A stretch of 64,000 nucleotides of DNA. Origin: Cladopsammia gracilis. Taxonomy: Eukaryota; Cnidaria; Anthozoa; Scleractinia; Dendrophylliidae. The notes under the pieces are model-generated. The model was not told where the DNA came from. It did no database searches and worked only from the letters and a program-made list of their open reading frames with translations. Shown one piece after another: positions 50,532 to 61,104 of this stretch. The position numbers and the translations under genes are program-made. The stretch's first letter is position 1. Each line of letters begins with the position of its first letter. The DNA is taken from contig JAJGOT010000347.1 of assembly GCA_022457155.1 (NCBI GenBank), positions 62,001 to 126,000 of the forward strand, given 5' to 3'.

Positions 50532-52823
50532 TTAAGAGGTGTTGACTCGTTACCTTTATTTGCACCTATAAACATTGCTTCTGTCTTAGATGTATTGATC
50601 TCCAGGCCGGAGCATTCTTGAAAGGCGTAAAGAAGATGAAAAAAATTTTCTGCAGAAGCCGTGTCAGACACAAAGGCATCGTTGTATCATCGGCATATTG
50701 AGAGATTTTAAATTCTTTGCCGTAAATTTTAATACCCGAAATATTTTCATCATTTCTTATGGCATTTGCTAACATTTCAGCACAAAGAGTCAATAAGATT
50801 CCAGATAACGGACAGCCTTGTCTAACTCCTCGTTGTAAGGCGAACAATTCTGAAGCGTCTCCATTATTTATGACACAGCTGGAACTCTCATTATAAAAAG
50901 TTGTAATCCATCTTTTAAGTTGTGGGCCAAAGTTAAAAGCTTCTAATGTTTTATTTATAAAGTTCCAATCTACTGAGTCAAAAGCTTTTTTGAAATCAAT
51001 GAAAATTGCTATGCCAGGAATGTCTTCCAGCGAAGTTACTTTCAATATATCGACTATCACCCTGATGTTTTGCCCAATGTATCTGCCTTTAATATATCCA
51101 GTTTGATCTTCGTTCACGAGTTTCGGCAGAAATTTGGAGATCCGACCAGCTATGGTTTTTGCTGCAATTTTGTAATCGATATTAAGAAGTGATATTGGTC
51201 GCCAATTTTCTAGATAAAGTCGGTTTTTTCGTTTTTTCGGCACGACTTTAAGAATTCCTTGTTTCTGTGTAATATTTAGGTGACCGTTCTTAAAGCCGTA
51301 GTTAAAACTCTCAACCATTGTGTCTCCTAATAATGGCCAGAAGTGCAGATAGAATTCAACAGAAAGCCCGTCGCTTCCCGGGCATTTGCCTTTTGCACAC
51401 CGCTTTAGGGTTTGTAAACATTCTTCTTTAGTGAGGGGCAGTTCAAGTTCTTCTTGCTCTCCTTCATTTAGTCTAGTTAAGTTGTGATGGTTAAAGAAAA
51501 CATTGTCATGGACATCGCTAGTAGGCACCGCTGTGTAGAGATTTTTATAGAAGAGTTTTTGTTGTTTTAAAATTTCATCTGGATTTGTGATTTCTTGTCC
51601 ATTGTCCAATTTTAGTCGAGATATGTATGACTTTGAGCTTTGTCTTTTTTCTAGGTTCAAGAAATATTTGGTATTTTTCTCACCTTGTTCGTGCCATCGT
51701 GGTCGGCTTCTTATAATAGCTCCTTTAGTCCTGTAAACTGCGATCTTATCAAGCTCCGACCTGAGACGGTATAATTTGGAGATATTCTCTTTTGATCTAT
51801 TTGTCCCAAGTGTTTTCATGAAAGAGTCAATCTGATCGGAAAGTTTTTCTTTCAATGTCTCTGCGTTCTCTGTTTTTCCTCTTGCAATACTGTACACAGG
51901 AACCTCTTATTTCCATTTTTATCATGTCCCAGGCGAGGACTTTATCTTCGAGATAGTAATATTTTTCTTTATATTCGGGAATCTTATTCGCTAGTTGTTC
52001 AATGAAAGCATCGTCGTTTAAAAGAGAATTGTTAATTTTCCAGGACCCAGGGCCTCTTTGGGCATAATCTTTAGATCTAAGTGTTAGAATTATTGCTAAG
52101 TGATCAGATAATGTGGAGTTTGTAATAGTCGTACTTAATACAAGAGAAGACAGTTTTGCCGAAACCAGCCAATAGTCCAACCGGCATTGTACTTTTAGTG
52201 CTTTATCATGCCATGTGAATTGCTGTTGATTAGGATGTTGGCACCTCCAGACATCCTGAAGTTTTAAACAAGCGCATAGATTTTTTATTTCGCTAATTAC
52301 ATTTTGTTTTTTGTTTACCTCGCAGCCGCCAATCTTATCTTGGGACGTTAGGGGACAAATTGAAGTCACCTCCGATAATCATTTTATCGACAGAACAATT
52401 AGTGTTAATAAGAATGTTTTGCAAATTTGCATAAAACGTTTTTTGTTCGGAAATAGTATTGGGACTGTAGATGTTACACAAATAAAAACTGGTATCTTGT
52501 ATTGTTATTTGAAGAAGTAAATATCTGCCTTTCTTATCAGCCGTGATATGATCTATGTGTATGTCTACTTTAGGATTGAATAAAATCATAACGCCCCTTG
52601 AGTGATTTGTGCCATGACTGTAATATACATCGCCGCCCCATTCCGATTTCCATACGGTTTCCATATTTTGCGTAGAATATGTTTCTTGCAGAAAAATTAT
52701 GTCAAACTTATTGTTATGAAGCCATCTGAATAACTGCCTTCTTTTACGCATTTGGTTGAGACCTCTTACATTTAAAGAACAAAAGGAAGCGGTGAAAGGA
52801 GTTGTCATTTTTTGTTCAAGCAT
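50532..52823 (-). pseudogene. LINE ORF2, endonuclease and reverse transcriptase part
   Basis: Starts at 52823. APE endonuclease: SFCSLNVRGLN, IIFLQETYS, then GGDFN; after a frameshift near 52350 it continues with RLDYWLVS and STLSDHLAI (52369-51827). A second frameshift near 51850 leads into the reverse transcriptase (51897-50566): NWRPISLLNIDYKI, GYIKGRYIGQNIR, IFIDFKKAFDSVDW, RGVRQGCPLSGIL and the catalytic QYADDT. A third shift just after YADDT (near 50690) continues in another frame to the Polinton border. The family pattern is L1/Tx1. Confidence 0.85.
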
Positions 52824-53211
52824 GCATTATTTGAATCGACAATAAATTTGTTTTGATAGAATAAATTTTGGTAAAGTTCGACCGTTCTGTGAAACCTCCT
52901 TTGCTTACAAGTTTAACTATTTCAAAAATGATAAAGCAATGAGCATATGTAGTTGTAGGTTTGTAAAGGAAGCAAAATTTTTGGTGAGCTAAGAAAGACA
53001 AAAAACCCCAGGTGTCTAAGAAAACTAAGACAGGCGTAAAATAAATTTTACATAAACCTATGTAATTGAAATAAGCAAACGAACACTCATACCAATATAC
53101 TAATAAAGAAAAAACAAGATAGAACATGCTGAGGAGAAAAAGAAGATAAATAAGAACCTCAGTTCGGCCGAGCCATTACTCCCCTACAAATCCAGATTCT
53201 AGATGTTAGGT

Positions 53212-54084
53212 TCACATGTTGATGTTGATGTTGTTTAGAGGGTCCGCGTCGGGCGAGGATTTAACGAAGATCTTTCCATCTAAAGTCCAGACGGACGTTA
53301 ATATTTTGTCTTTCCCTTTTCTGAGTGCCTTTGATACGAGGTCTCGTCTGAATGGAGTTAAGTTTTCATTTATGTAGATACGATTTAAAGATTGATCGGC
53401 AGGAGAATGCTGTGGGAAAATGTCGGAGACTTTGACATGTTTCAGTTTGGATCTTTCTTTGTAGAGCTTGGTCTTAATTTTATGGTTACAAAATTTTGCT
53501 AGATCGGCTTGTTTCCTTTTTTCCGCTGTAGTTTAGGAGCAATCTCGATATCTTCTCGCACGATTTCGACGCTAATCGTTTTAGCAACACTGATTACGAC
53601 ATCTTGTGCGTTGACATAAAGGTTTTCTGGAATGCCATGAATCTCTATGGAATTTTTCCGCGTGTACTGTTCTAGAGAATCTAGAGAGAACCACAGGTTT
53701 TGGGTTTCGTTTTCTTGTTCTTGCAGTAATTTTTTTTGCATTGAGCAATTCTTCTTTCGTCTTCTGTAGATCTTGTTCTAATAGCGTATTCTTTTGTGAA
53801 GTTTTCAGGTGGTCTTTCTTTAGCTGGCTCAAAGAAGAATCGTTGAAATCTATTGAGCTTTTCAAGTCCGTGAGTTCTTTTCTAAGATTTTGATTTTCTT
53901 GTACGATGGTAGCTATAGTGGCTTGAATGTTCACAAGTATGTCCTTGATATCTCGTAGGCTTGGTTCTTCTTCTTGGACGGACGCAGTGTCACTTTCATC
54001 AGTGCAATCCTCCATATTAGGTTTCTTAGCGGCGCTGGTATCGTCTTCCACGGATCCTCTGTCGCCTCTTTTATGTTTCATCAA
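53212..54084 (-). pseudogene. LINE ORF1 (coiled coil, RRM-like)
   Basis: Starts at 54084 (MMKHKRGDRGS). An acidic segment is followed by a long coiled coil (ENQNLRKELTDLKSS, LLEQDLQKTKEELLNAKK), then, after a frameshift near 53740, QYTRKNSIEIHGIPENLY (RRM-like core of L1 ORF1p). After a second shift near 53520, the C-terminal domain reads KTKLYKERSKLKHVKVSDIF to a stop at 53212. ORF1p normally binds the LINE RNA. Confidence 0.75.
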
Positions 54085-54121
54085 GCGTGGAAGCTAATAA
54101 AACTCATTCTGTGTTGGTTTA

Positions 54122-54273
54122 TGCTATGCCGCACATGTTGGTCTGCGGTTTTTGTTGTTACTATATACGCACGCATGCCATGTGCGCACCTTGTTGTAGA
54201 GAACCGCCATGTTTGATTAAACCTTTTGTTGTGTTTGTAAACCCTATCTGATTTACTCCGGCGATACACAACA
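54122..54273 (+). repeat. 5' LTR
   Basis: 152 bp, TG...CA ends. The primer-binding region starts at about 54275 (ATTGGCGACGAGAATTCGG). Confidence 0.9.
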
Positions 54274-54334
54274 GATTGGCGACGAGAATTCGGATTCTAC
54301 ACAGTGAAAAGAAAAGGTTCGAACCTCCGCCACT

Positions 54335-54589
54335 ATGCCGATTGGAAAGATAGAAGCCTTCGACGAAATTAACGACGATTGGAATGCCTACGTTGAACGA
54401 GTGGAGCAATACTTCATCGCCAACGAAATTAAAGATGAGAAACAAGTGGCAGTGATGCTAAGCCTAATGGGGAACAAAACGTATGGTTACTACGAAATCT
54501 ATCCGCTCCAGCAAAGCCATCCAACCTGTCTTTCAAAGATATCGTGGAAACGCTACAGAAACATCTATCACCGAAACCTCTACTCATAG
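54335..54589 (+). pseudogene. gag start of the LTR element, frameshifted
   Basis: MPIGKIEAFDEINDDWNAYV is the N-terminus of a gypsy-type Gag capsid. A one-base deletion near 54493 moves the rest of Gag into the frame of the next entry. Confidence 0.7.
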
Positions 54590-57078
54590 CAGAGCGATTC
54601 CGTTTTCACAAAAGGAACCAACTCGAAGGCGAAACCGTGAATAATTACCTTGCTGAATTAAAGAAATTGTCGCTGTATTGTGAGTTCGGAACGAACTTAA
54701 ATGACGCACTGAGGGATAGACTTGTGTGTGGACTACACAATGAACTTATCCAGAAACGACTGCTCTCCAAGCAGGATTTGTCATTGGCCAAAGCGTCGGA
54801 AATTGCCTTGGCGATGGAAGCGGCAGCGAAAGACACACGAGAGTTGCAGGGTACCAAAGAGAGTGAAGTAAATAAAATCAACAAGGATAGTGAAAGAGTA
54901 CAAAAAGTGAAAGATGATGTCAAATCAAAACCCCATTGTTATCGATGTGGTGCCAGTACACACGAATCAGCCGAGTGTTACTTTAGGAACGAAACGTGCC
55001 GAAAATGTGGAAAAATTGGTCATATACAACGAGTTTGCCGCTCGGGAAAGAGTCAGAACTTTACCCGAAGACGAAAGGACGAGAATCCCAACCTACATTC
55101 CTTTGAGATGGATGATGAGCTTAATGATGACAGCTTGATTGCATCCCTGGAAGTCAACAATGTTGACCAGGTAGAAGTTAGTGATGTTATTTGGGTGACA
55201 CCAAGAGTTAATGGCCACTCCTTGAAGATGGAACTAGACACAGGTTCAGCGATATCCACACTTCCTTTGCAGAAATACAAGGAAATGTTCCCAGACACAC
55301 CGCTGGTGGACACTAACGCCATTTTAAAAACCTACTCAGGGGAGAAGATAACACCTGAAGGTAAATTACTTGTTCGTGTGGAACACAACAACCAAGTCAA
55401 GAACTTAACATTGTATGTAGTGAAAACACAGGGGCCTGCGTTGTTTGGAAGAGATTGGCTACACCAGATACAACTCAATTGGAAACTGGTCTGTGCTATT
55501 TCAAAAGAGCAACCAACACAAGACACCCAGAAGAAATTAGAGAAACTCCTGGACGAATACAGTGGAGTGTTTAAGGATGAAATCGGCACACTCAAGTCAA
55601 CCAAAGCGAAACTTGTGTTGAAGGAAGGCAGTCAACCAAAGTTTTGCAAAGCAAGGCCTGTCCCGTACGCCATGAAACCTAAGGTCGAGGTGGAACTGAA
55701 ACGCCTAGAAAGAGAAGGCATACTACACAAGGTCAAATTCAGCGACTGGTCGACGCCGATTTGTACCAGTTGTAAAACCAAACGGCACAGTTCGAATCTG
55801 TGGCGACTTCAAAAACACGTGAACCCCCAACTGCAGACAGAGGAGTACCCATTCCCACGCATCGACGATATTTTCGCTAAGCTGGCAGGAGGGCAGAAGT
55901 TCACTAAGATCGACCTCAGACAGGCCTACCATCAGATGGAGGTGGAGGAAGAGTCAAAAGAGTATTTGACGATTAACACCCATCAGGGGTTGTACCGATA
56001 CAACCGCCTGGTATTCGGAATCACTTCAGCCCCAGCAATTTGGCAAAGATCAATGGATCAAATCTTAGAAGGAGTTAAAGGAACTAGTTGCATCCTAGAT
56101 GACATGATTATCACAGGAAGTGATGACCAAGAACACCTTGACAACCTGGAGGAAGTACTGAAGAGGCTACAGGAAAATGGCCTACGAGCAAACCACAAGA
56201 AGTGTGAGTTTTTCCAGACAAAGACTACATACTGTGGACATGAAGTGGATAAGCACGGATTGCACAAGACTCAAGAGAAAGTGGATGCAGTTGTTAATGC
56301 CCTAAGGCCAGGGAACGTTCATCAAGTCCGTGCATTCTTAGGACTAGTGAACTACTACCACAAGTTCCTGCCAAACCTTGCCACCATCCTCAATCCCCTT
56401 AATGGACTTTTAGAACAAGGCAAACGATGGAAGTGGACCACGGAGTGCGAGGAGGCCTTCATCGCAGTAAAGAAGCTCATCACATCAGATATGGTGCTTA
56501 CCCACTATGATCCAGAACGACCATTGAGACTAGCATGCGACGCTTCACCAGTCGGAATTGGGGCAGTTTTATCGCATATCATGGAGGACGGCTCAGAACG
56601 ACCCATAGCCTTTGCGTCACGCGTACGTACCCTAACCAAAGCAGAAAGGAATTACTCCCAGATTGATAAGGAAGCCCTCGCCTTGATTTGGGGAGTCAAG
56701 AAATTCCACCTTTACTTGTTTGGCCGTCACTTCACACTCGTGCCAGATCATGAGCCCCTCACCTCAATTTTTCACCCGAAGAAAGGAATCCCAGCAATGA
56801 CAGTTGCTCGCTTGCAACGTTATGCCTTGTTTCTAGCAGGGTTTGAGTACAGTATTGAGTACAAGAACACTACCCAACACGGCAATGCAGACGGATTTTC
56901 ACGCCTACCTTTGAAGAAATCTTGCAACAGGGAAGTAGTTGATCCAGTGGAGATTTTTCAAGTGTCACAGATAGAAGTACTACCAGTCAATGCAGATATG
57001 ATCCGTCAAGCAACTCAGAGAGATCCGATTTTGTCGTGTGGTGGAATACACCAAGCAAGGGTGGCCATCGGTCGGTGA
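54544..57078 (+). CDS. gag-pol of the LTR element: zinc knuckles, protease, RT, RNase H
   Basis: 844 codons in one frame. Gag remainder; two zinc knuckles (CYRCGASTHESAEC at 132-145, CRKCGKIGHIQRVC at 152-165); aspartic protease DTGS (232-235); reverse transcriptase with KIDLRQAYHQ and the catalytic ILDD (517-520); RNase H starting CDASPVGIGAV. Between codons about 405 and 425 the conserved finger region of the RT is out of frame: an extra T near 55760 is compensated by a missing A near 55813. The frame then stays open, but the protein would be faulty. A third shift near 57035 separates the integrase. Confidence 0.85.
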   Translation: METLQKHLSPKPLLIAERFRFHKRNQLEGETVNNYLAELKKLSLYCEFGTNLNDALRDRLVCGLHNELIQKRLLSKQDLSLAKASEIALAMEAAAKDTRELQGTKESEVNKINKDSERVQKVKDDVKSKPHCYRCGASTHESAECYFRNETCRKCGKIGHIQRVCRSGKSQNFTRRRKDENPNLHSFEMDDELNDDSLIASLEVNNVDQVEVSDVIWVTPRVNGHSLKMELDTGSAISTLPLQKYKEMFPDTPLVDTNAILKTYSGEKITPEGKLLVRVEHNNQVKNLTLYVVKTQGPALFGRDWLHQIQLNWKLVCAISKEQPTQDTQKKLEKLLDEYSGVFKDEIGTLKSTKAKLVLKEGSQPKFCKARPVPYAMKPKVEVELKRLEREGILHKVKFSDWSTPICTSCKTKRHSSNLWRLQKHVNPQLQTEEYPFPRIDDIFAKLAGGQKFTKIDLRQAYHQMEVEEESKEYLTINTHQGLYRYNRLVFGITSAPAIWQRSMDQILEGVKGTSCILDDMIITGSDDQEHLDNLEEVLKRLQENGLRANHKKCEFFQTKTTYCGHEVDKHGLHKTQEKVDAVVNALRPGNVHQVRAFLGLVNYYHKFLPNLATILNPLNGLLEQGKRWKWTTECEEAFIAVKKLITSDMVLTHYDPERPLRLACDASPVGIGAVLSHIMEDGSERPIAFASRVRTLTKAERNYSQIDKEALALIWGVKKFHLYLFGRHFTLVPDHEPLTSIFHPKKGIPAMTVARLQRYALFLAGFEYSIEYKNTTQHGNADGFSRLPLKKSCNREVVDPVEIFQVSQIEVLPVNADMIRQATQRDPILSCGGIHQARVAIGR

Positions 57079-58267
57079 GAAGGAGCTGGAACCGTTTCAC
57101 AGAAGAAAGGACGAGCTAACCATACAGGATGGTTGTCTCATGTGGGGTTCACGGGTAGTAATCCCATCCAAGTACCATGCACAGCTGTTAGTTGAAATTC
57201 ACGAAGGCCACCTTGGAGTTGTCAAAATGAAAGCCTTGGCCCGGAGCTACATGTGGTGGCCGGGAATGGACAGAGAAATTGAACAAGTAGCAAAAGGTTG
57301 CACTGGCTGTCAAATCACTCAGAATAATCCTAAGATCTCCCCGCTGCACTCATGGGAATGGCCAGCACGCCCCTGGCAACGCATCCACATTGACTTTGCG
57401 GGACCATTCTTAGGAACGATGTTTCTGATTATTGTAGATGCACATTCTAAATGGCCCGAAGTAGTACCGATGACCACTACAAGCGCCACCAGAACAATCG
57501 AGGAACTGAGAAGGCTGTTCGCTACACATGGCTTGCCAGAACAGCTGGTTAGCGACAATGGACCCCAATTCACCGCAGATGAATTTGGGGAATTCTTGAT
57601 AAGCAATGGTATCAAGCACATAAGGTCCGCTCCATACCACCCAGCTACAAATGGATTGGCTGAACGTTTTGTACAGACATTCAAACAAGCCCTTCGCGCG
57701 GCCCTAACGGAAAAGAAATCAATATCTTGGAAGCTAGCAAATTTCCTAATGGCCTACCGAACAACCCCGCATGCAACGACTGGGGAGACGCCAGCCATGC
57801 TCCTCATGGGAAGAAACATCAGGACAAAACTGGATGTACTAAAGCCCAATATACGGAAGAGAGTGGAAGACAAGCAGCAGGATCAAGAGTTGCGGTCAAG
57901 TCACAGCCCTACCCGAAAACTGGATGTTGGTCAAACCGTTGTTGCCCGAGACTACCGAGGCGGAAGAAAGTGGGTTCCTGGAGTCATTACGGCCAACTAT
58001 GGACCCTTGTCCTACGAAGTCCGAGTCGCACCAAATGCAGTATGGCGACGGCATGTCGATCAACTCAGAGAGACTGCCGTAACCCCGAACTTTGACAAGG
58101 AACACTGTACACCGCAACTAAACCCAGCAGTATTTCTTGCAACTCTGCAATCGACAAGCAGTGTTGGAGATGAAGGACTACAAACTCCTACTATGAGTGA
58201 CCTTGAGCAAACATCTACCCCGGACAAGCATGACAGCAACACTCCTGAGAACCCTCCAAGATCATGA
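57038..58267 (+). CDS. Integrase of the LTR element
   Basis: 409 codons. Zinc-binding HHCC (H55, H58, C88, C91); catalytic D119 (HIDFAGPF), D173 (SDNGPQF) and E209 (NGLAERF); C-terminal DNA-binding part with WVPGVITANYGPLSYEV. The N-terminal residues belong to the same polyprotein as the preceding frame. The integrase core looks intact. Confidence 0.85.
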   Translation: MVEYTKQGWPSVGEKELEPFHRRKDELTIQDGCLMWGSRVVIPSKYHAQLLVEIHEGHLGVVKMKALARSYMWWPGMDREIEQVAKGCTGCQITQNNPKISPLHSWEWPARPWQRIHIDFAGPFLGTMFLIIVDAHSKWPEVVPMTTTSATRTIEELRRLFATHGLPEQLVSDNGPQFTADEFGEFLISNGIKHIRSAPYHPATNGLAERFVQTFKQALRAALTEKKSISWKLANFLMAYRTTPHATTGETPAMLLMGRNIRTKLDVLKPNIRKRVEDKQQDQELRSSHSPTRKLDVGQTVVARDYRGGRKWVPGVITANYGPLSYEVRVAPNAVWRRHVDQLRETAVTPNFDKEHCTPQLNPAVFLATLQSTSSVGDEGLQTPTMSDLEQTSTPDKHDSNTPENPPRS

Positions 58268-58381
58268 TTAGCAGCCCAGCAACACCGCCATATATCCATG
58301 CATGTAGGCGTTATCCCCTTCGATTGCGGAAACCACCAGAGAAACTGAACTGAACTTTTGACTTATTGATTGATTGTGATT

Positions 58382-58404
58382 GGGGGGGGGGGGGGGGGGG
58401 GGGG
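58382..58404 (+). repeat. Poly(G) tract next to the polypurine tract
   Basis: About 23 G, then GGGTGGAGGGGGAGGAA just before the 3' LTR, which serves as the polypurine primer for plus-strand synthesis. Confidence 0.7.
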
Positions 58405-58422
58405 CGGGTGGAGGGGGAGGAA

Positions 58423-58574
58423 TGCTATGCCGCACATGTTGGTCTGCGGTTTTTGTTGTTACTATATACGCACGCATGCCATGTGCGCACCTTGTTGTAG
58501 AGAACCGCCATGTTTGATTAAACCTTTTGTTGTGTTTGTAAACCCTATCTGATTTACTCCGGCGATACACAACA
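58423..58574 (+). repeat. 3' LTR
   Basis: Identical to 54122-54273. Confidence 0.9.
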
Positions 58575-58684
58575 GTTTAAGGGCGACTTGTTATATTATT
58601 AAAGACTACGTTTTGAAGGTGGAGAACGCCAAAGCTGCTCAGCTCATAAATTCGTGGCTGTTCTTGGCAAGGCCGCGCATGCTC

Positions 58685-58701
58685 TAGTCGTAATAGTTAT
58701 T
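58685..58701 (+). other. LINE target-site duplication, right copy
   Basis: Identical to 39159-39175; marks the 5' border of the LINE. Confidence 0.8.
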
Positions 58702-59322
58702 CTAGACAGAGAAAAAGTTGTTTTTGTGAACTTTTGTACGGTCTAAATGTACTGTGCAGACTGTCGGGTAATAACCTTACTGTTTTTGAGAATTGCTAAA
58801 ATTGAAAAATAGCCCGGTCGTCAATCTTAATTCTTGTGCTTCCGACCTTTCACCTTAGTTAAGTTTCACCTTAGTTTATAAGCTTGTTCAAAGTGCTACG
58901 CTGTTAGGCTCAGCCTATCTATATATATTATCAGCAACATTGCTTTGGAGATGTTGCATTTTAAAATTTTTGGCCGGTGCAGCTGAGCGTCCATGTACGA
59001 AACTAAAACAAGTATTTTTCAGTCAGTTAAAGAAACTTTTCTAAAGCGAGGATGCAAATCAGAATCTTTGAACTGAACAAAAACAGTAATAGAGAAAATT
59101 TAGCTGCATTTCAAGAATTTCTTAATTTCTTTTATTTGGCATTCCCTGCAACATCCTCTCTCTCGGGGTTGTTCTCATAGCCAGAAAACAAACTGCTTAC
59201 GAAAACGAAAACGATCTATAAATAACAAGGTTGAAGTTTATAATAAGTTATTTCTCGGCTAGTTGTGATAAAACGTGATCCGCGTCCGGACAACTGAATT
59301 AGACGATTATTCGCTAGACCAT
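58702..59322. other. No gene identified
   Basis: AT-rich sequence with no recognised frame or repeat. It directly continues the sequence interrupted at 39175. Confidence 0.35.
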
Positions 59323-59400
59323 GGCCAGTTGGAAAATATGGACTGGACTCTGATCTGGACCCTGGACTGGACCATGGAAAAGATGGAGTAGTTATACTAG
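59323..59400 (+). repeat. GGACTGGACTCT minisatellite, second locus
   Basis: Begins GGCCAGTTGGAAAATATGGA, as does 25454-25545, with fewer units. Confidence 0.55.
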
Positions 59401-59404
59401 ACTA

Positions 59405-59690
59405 CAGGGGAAGTGGTCAAATTTCCCTAACCACGCCCATTAGGGAATTTTGACAACAATTTTTTTATATAGGGGATTTTGACTAGAATTGTTTTCTTCA
59501 ATTTTTTTTCATTTTTTTTCTCAATATTTTTTTTCATTTCTTTTTTCAATTGTTTTCCATTTTTCTTTTCAATTTTTTTTTCAATTTTTGATTTATATAG
59601 GTGATTTTGAGTATCATTCATTTTTTTTTTTTGGATTTTTTTTTCAAATGTTTTGGGGAAGTGGTCAACTTTCCCTATATGTGTTTAAAT
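59405..59690 (+). repeat. T-rich low-complexity element with repeated ends
   Basis: GGGGAAGTGGTCAAATTTCC at the left recurs as GGGGAAGTGGTCAACTTTCC at the right; between them are runs of TTTTTTTTCAATTTTTTTTC. Direct repeats at the ends rather than inverted. Confidence 0.5.
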
Positions 59691-60068
59691 AAATACTGTT
59701 ATTATTATTATATAAACTCCTGCTGGGGAATGAATTGGATCCCCTATCCCCCCAGCGCGGAAAGAAAAGAAGCCCACCGAAGGATTCAAATTCACAACAA
59801 GTTTTAATAAAAACCAGTTCATAACGAGAAGAATTACAATGTTAACGTTTTCTCCTTCTTTTCTTGAGAAACTTTCCGATTGGCGTTCGGGCAAAACTTT
59901 TAAGTATTATTTTTCACAAGAGTTTCAAGATGTTCTTACAAATCAGTGTAACGAGCAACGTGTCGTGAAACGCAGTCAACTCCTTGCCATTCTCTGGAAA
60001 GGCATTTTCATGCATCTGGATGTAATGGTGATCAAAGCGCTTTTGCATTTTCTGAACTTTTATCATCG

Positions 60069-61080
60069 AGCGCTGAATATTTCTTTTTGCAGGAAATAAT
60101 ACAAGCAAGCACTTGGTAATTAGACCGCTAAAAACCTTCAGGGCAAAAAAATTCAAAGGCAGAAATTTTCCGCGAAGACGTGTCATAAATTAGGCTCTCT
60201 TTCTCTTTGGATTCCATCGCATGTTAGTACGAAAATCAGCTTGGCTCACCTCTCAGGGCATTCCGCGAATGAAAAAAAGAAAATAGTTTGACTTCAATGC
60301 CCGCACAAAACGCGTTTCAAAGAAGAAACGTGAAAGGATTTTTAACAAAGCAAATTTTCGTCGCATGACGAATCGAGCAAAGACAAATAAACAAGTTTAA
60401 ACTACCTGAAACTACGAACATGCGAAGAAAAAAAATCCCTTTCCTTCGCCGAAAGCCTTCCACGAAGAGAGTTGTGTGATTTTTTAGCGATGAGCCATCT
60501 TTGTTTCACTCGAGCAATGAATAATTCTTTTTGCAGAAAATAATACAAGCAAGCACTTGGTAATTAGACTGCACAAAATTTGCCTTCAGGGCAAAAAATT
60601 CAAAAATTTTCCGCGAAGACGTGTCATAAATTAGGTTATCTTTCTTTTTCGATTCCATCGCATGTTAAAGCGAAAATCAGCTTGGCTCACCTCTCAGGAT
60701 CCGACATTCCGTGAATGGAAAAAGGAAAAAAAAAAGTTTGACTTCAATGCTTGCAGAAAACTCGTTCGAAAGACAAATAAATAAACTACCTGAAACTACG
60801 AACCTGCGAAGAAGAAAAAAATCCCGTTCCTTTGCCGAAAACCTTCCTCGAAGAGAGTTGTCTGATTTTTTAGCGATGAACCATCTTTGTTTCACTCGAG
60901 CGCTGAATAATTCTTTTTGCAGAAAATAATACAAGCAATCACTTGGTAATTAGACCGCATAAAAACCTTCAGGGCAAAAAATTCAAAGACAGAAATTTTC
61001 CGCGAAGACGTGTCGTAAATCAAGTTCTCTTTCTCTTTCGATTCCATCGAGAGAAAAGACCGAAAATTAGAGCGAAAATC
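60069..61080 (+). repeat. Tandem repeat, about 420-bp unit, two to three copies
   Basis: TTTTTGCAGGAAATAATACA at 60087, TTTTTGCAGAAAATAATACA at 60530 and again at 60915, each followed by AGCACTTGGTAATTAGAC, AAAATTTTCCGCGAAGACGT, then (first two) AATCAGCTTGGCTCACCTCT. The third copy is partial. Flanking spacers differ by small indels. Confidence 0.7.
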
Positions 61081-61104
61081 ATCTTGAACATTTTATTACA
61101 ACTC

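Larger units (their letters stand above)
54122..58574 (+). mobile_element. Ty3/gypsy LTR retrotransposon, complete and young
   Basis: Two 152-bp LTRs (54122-54273, 58423-58574), identical by eye, begin TGCTATGCCG and end CACAACA. GTTTA is duplicated at 54117-54121 and 58575-58579. Gag-pol order is protease, reverse transcriptase, RNase H, integrase, as in Ty3/gypsy. It lies in the 5' UTR of the LINE. Several single-base frameshifts break the genes despite the identical LTRs. Confidence 0.9.
39176..58684 (-). mobile_element. L1/Tx1-like LINE, full length, split by two younger elements
   Basis: The 5' end is at 58684 and the 3' end at 39176, where a T-rich run on the plus strand (TTTATTTATTTATTTTTTTT) is the poly(A)-like tail. 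The 17-bp duplications at 39159-39175 and 58685-58701 are identical. Removing the Polinton (40810-50531 plus one TTAA) and the LTR element (54122-58574 plus one GTTTA) leaves about 5.3 kb with ORF1 and ORF2 in the normal order. All parts carry frameshifts or stops, so it is inactive. Confidence 0.82.

Noticed and set aside
59427..59692. Lys- or Phe-rich open frames
   Set aside because: Products of the T-rich low-complexity block.
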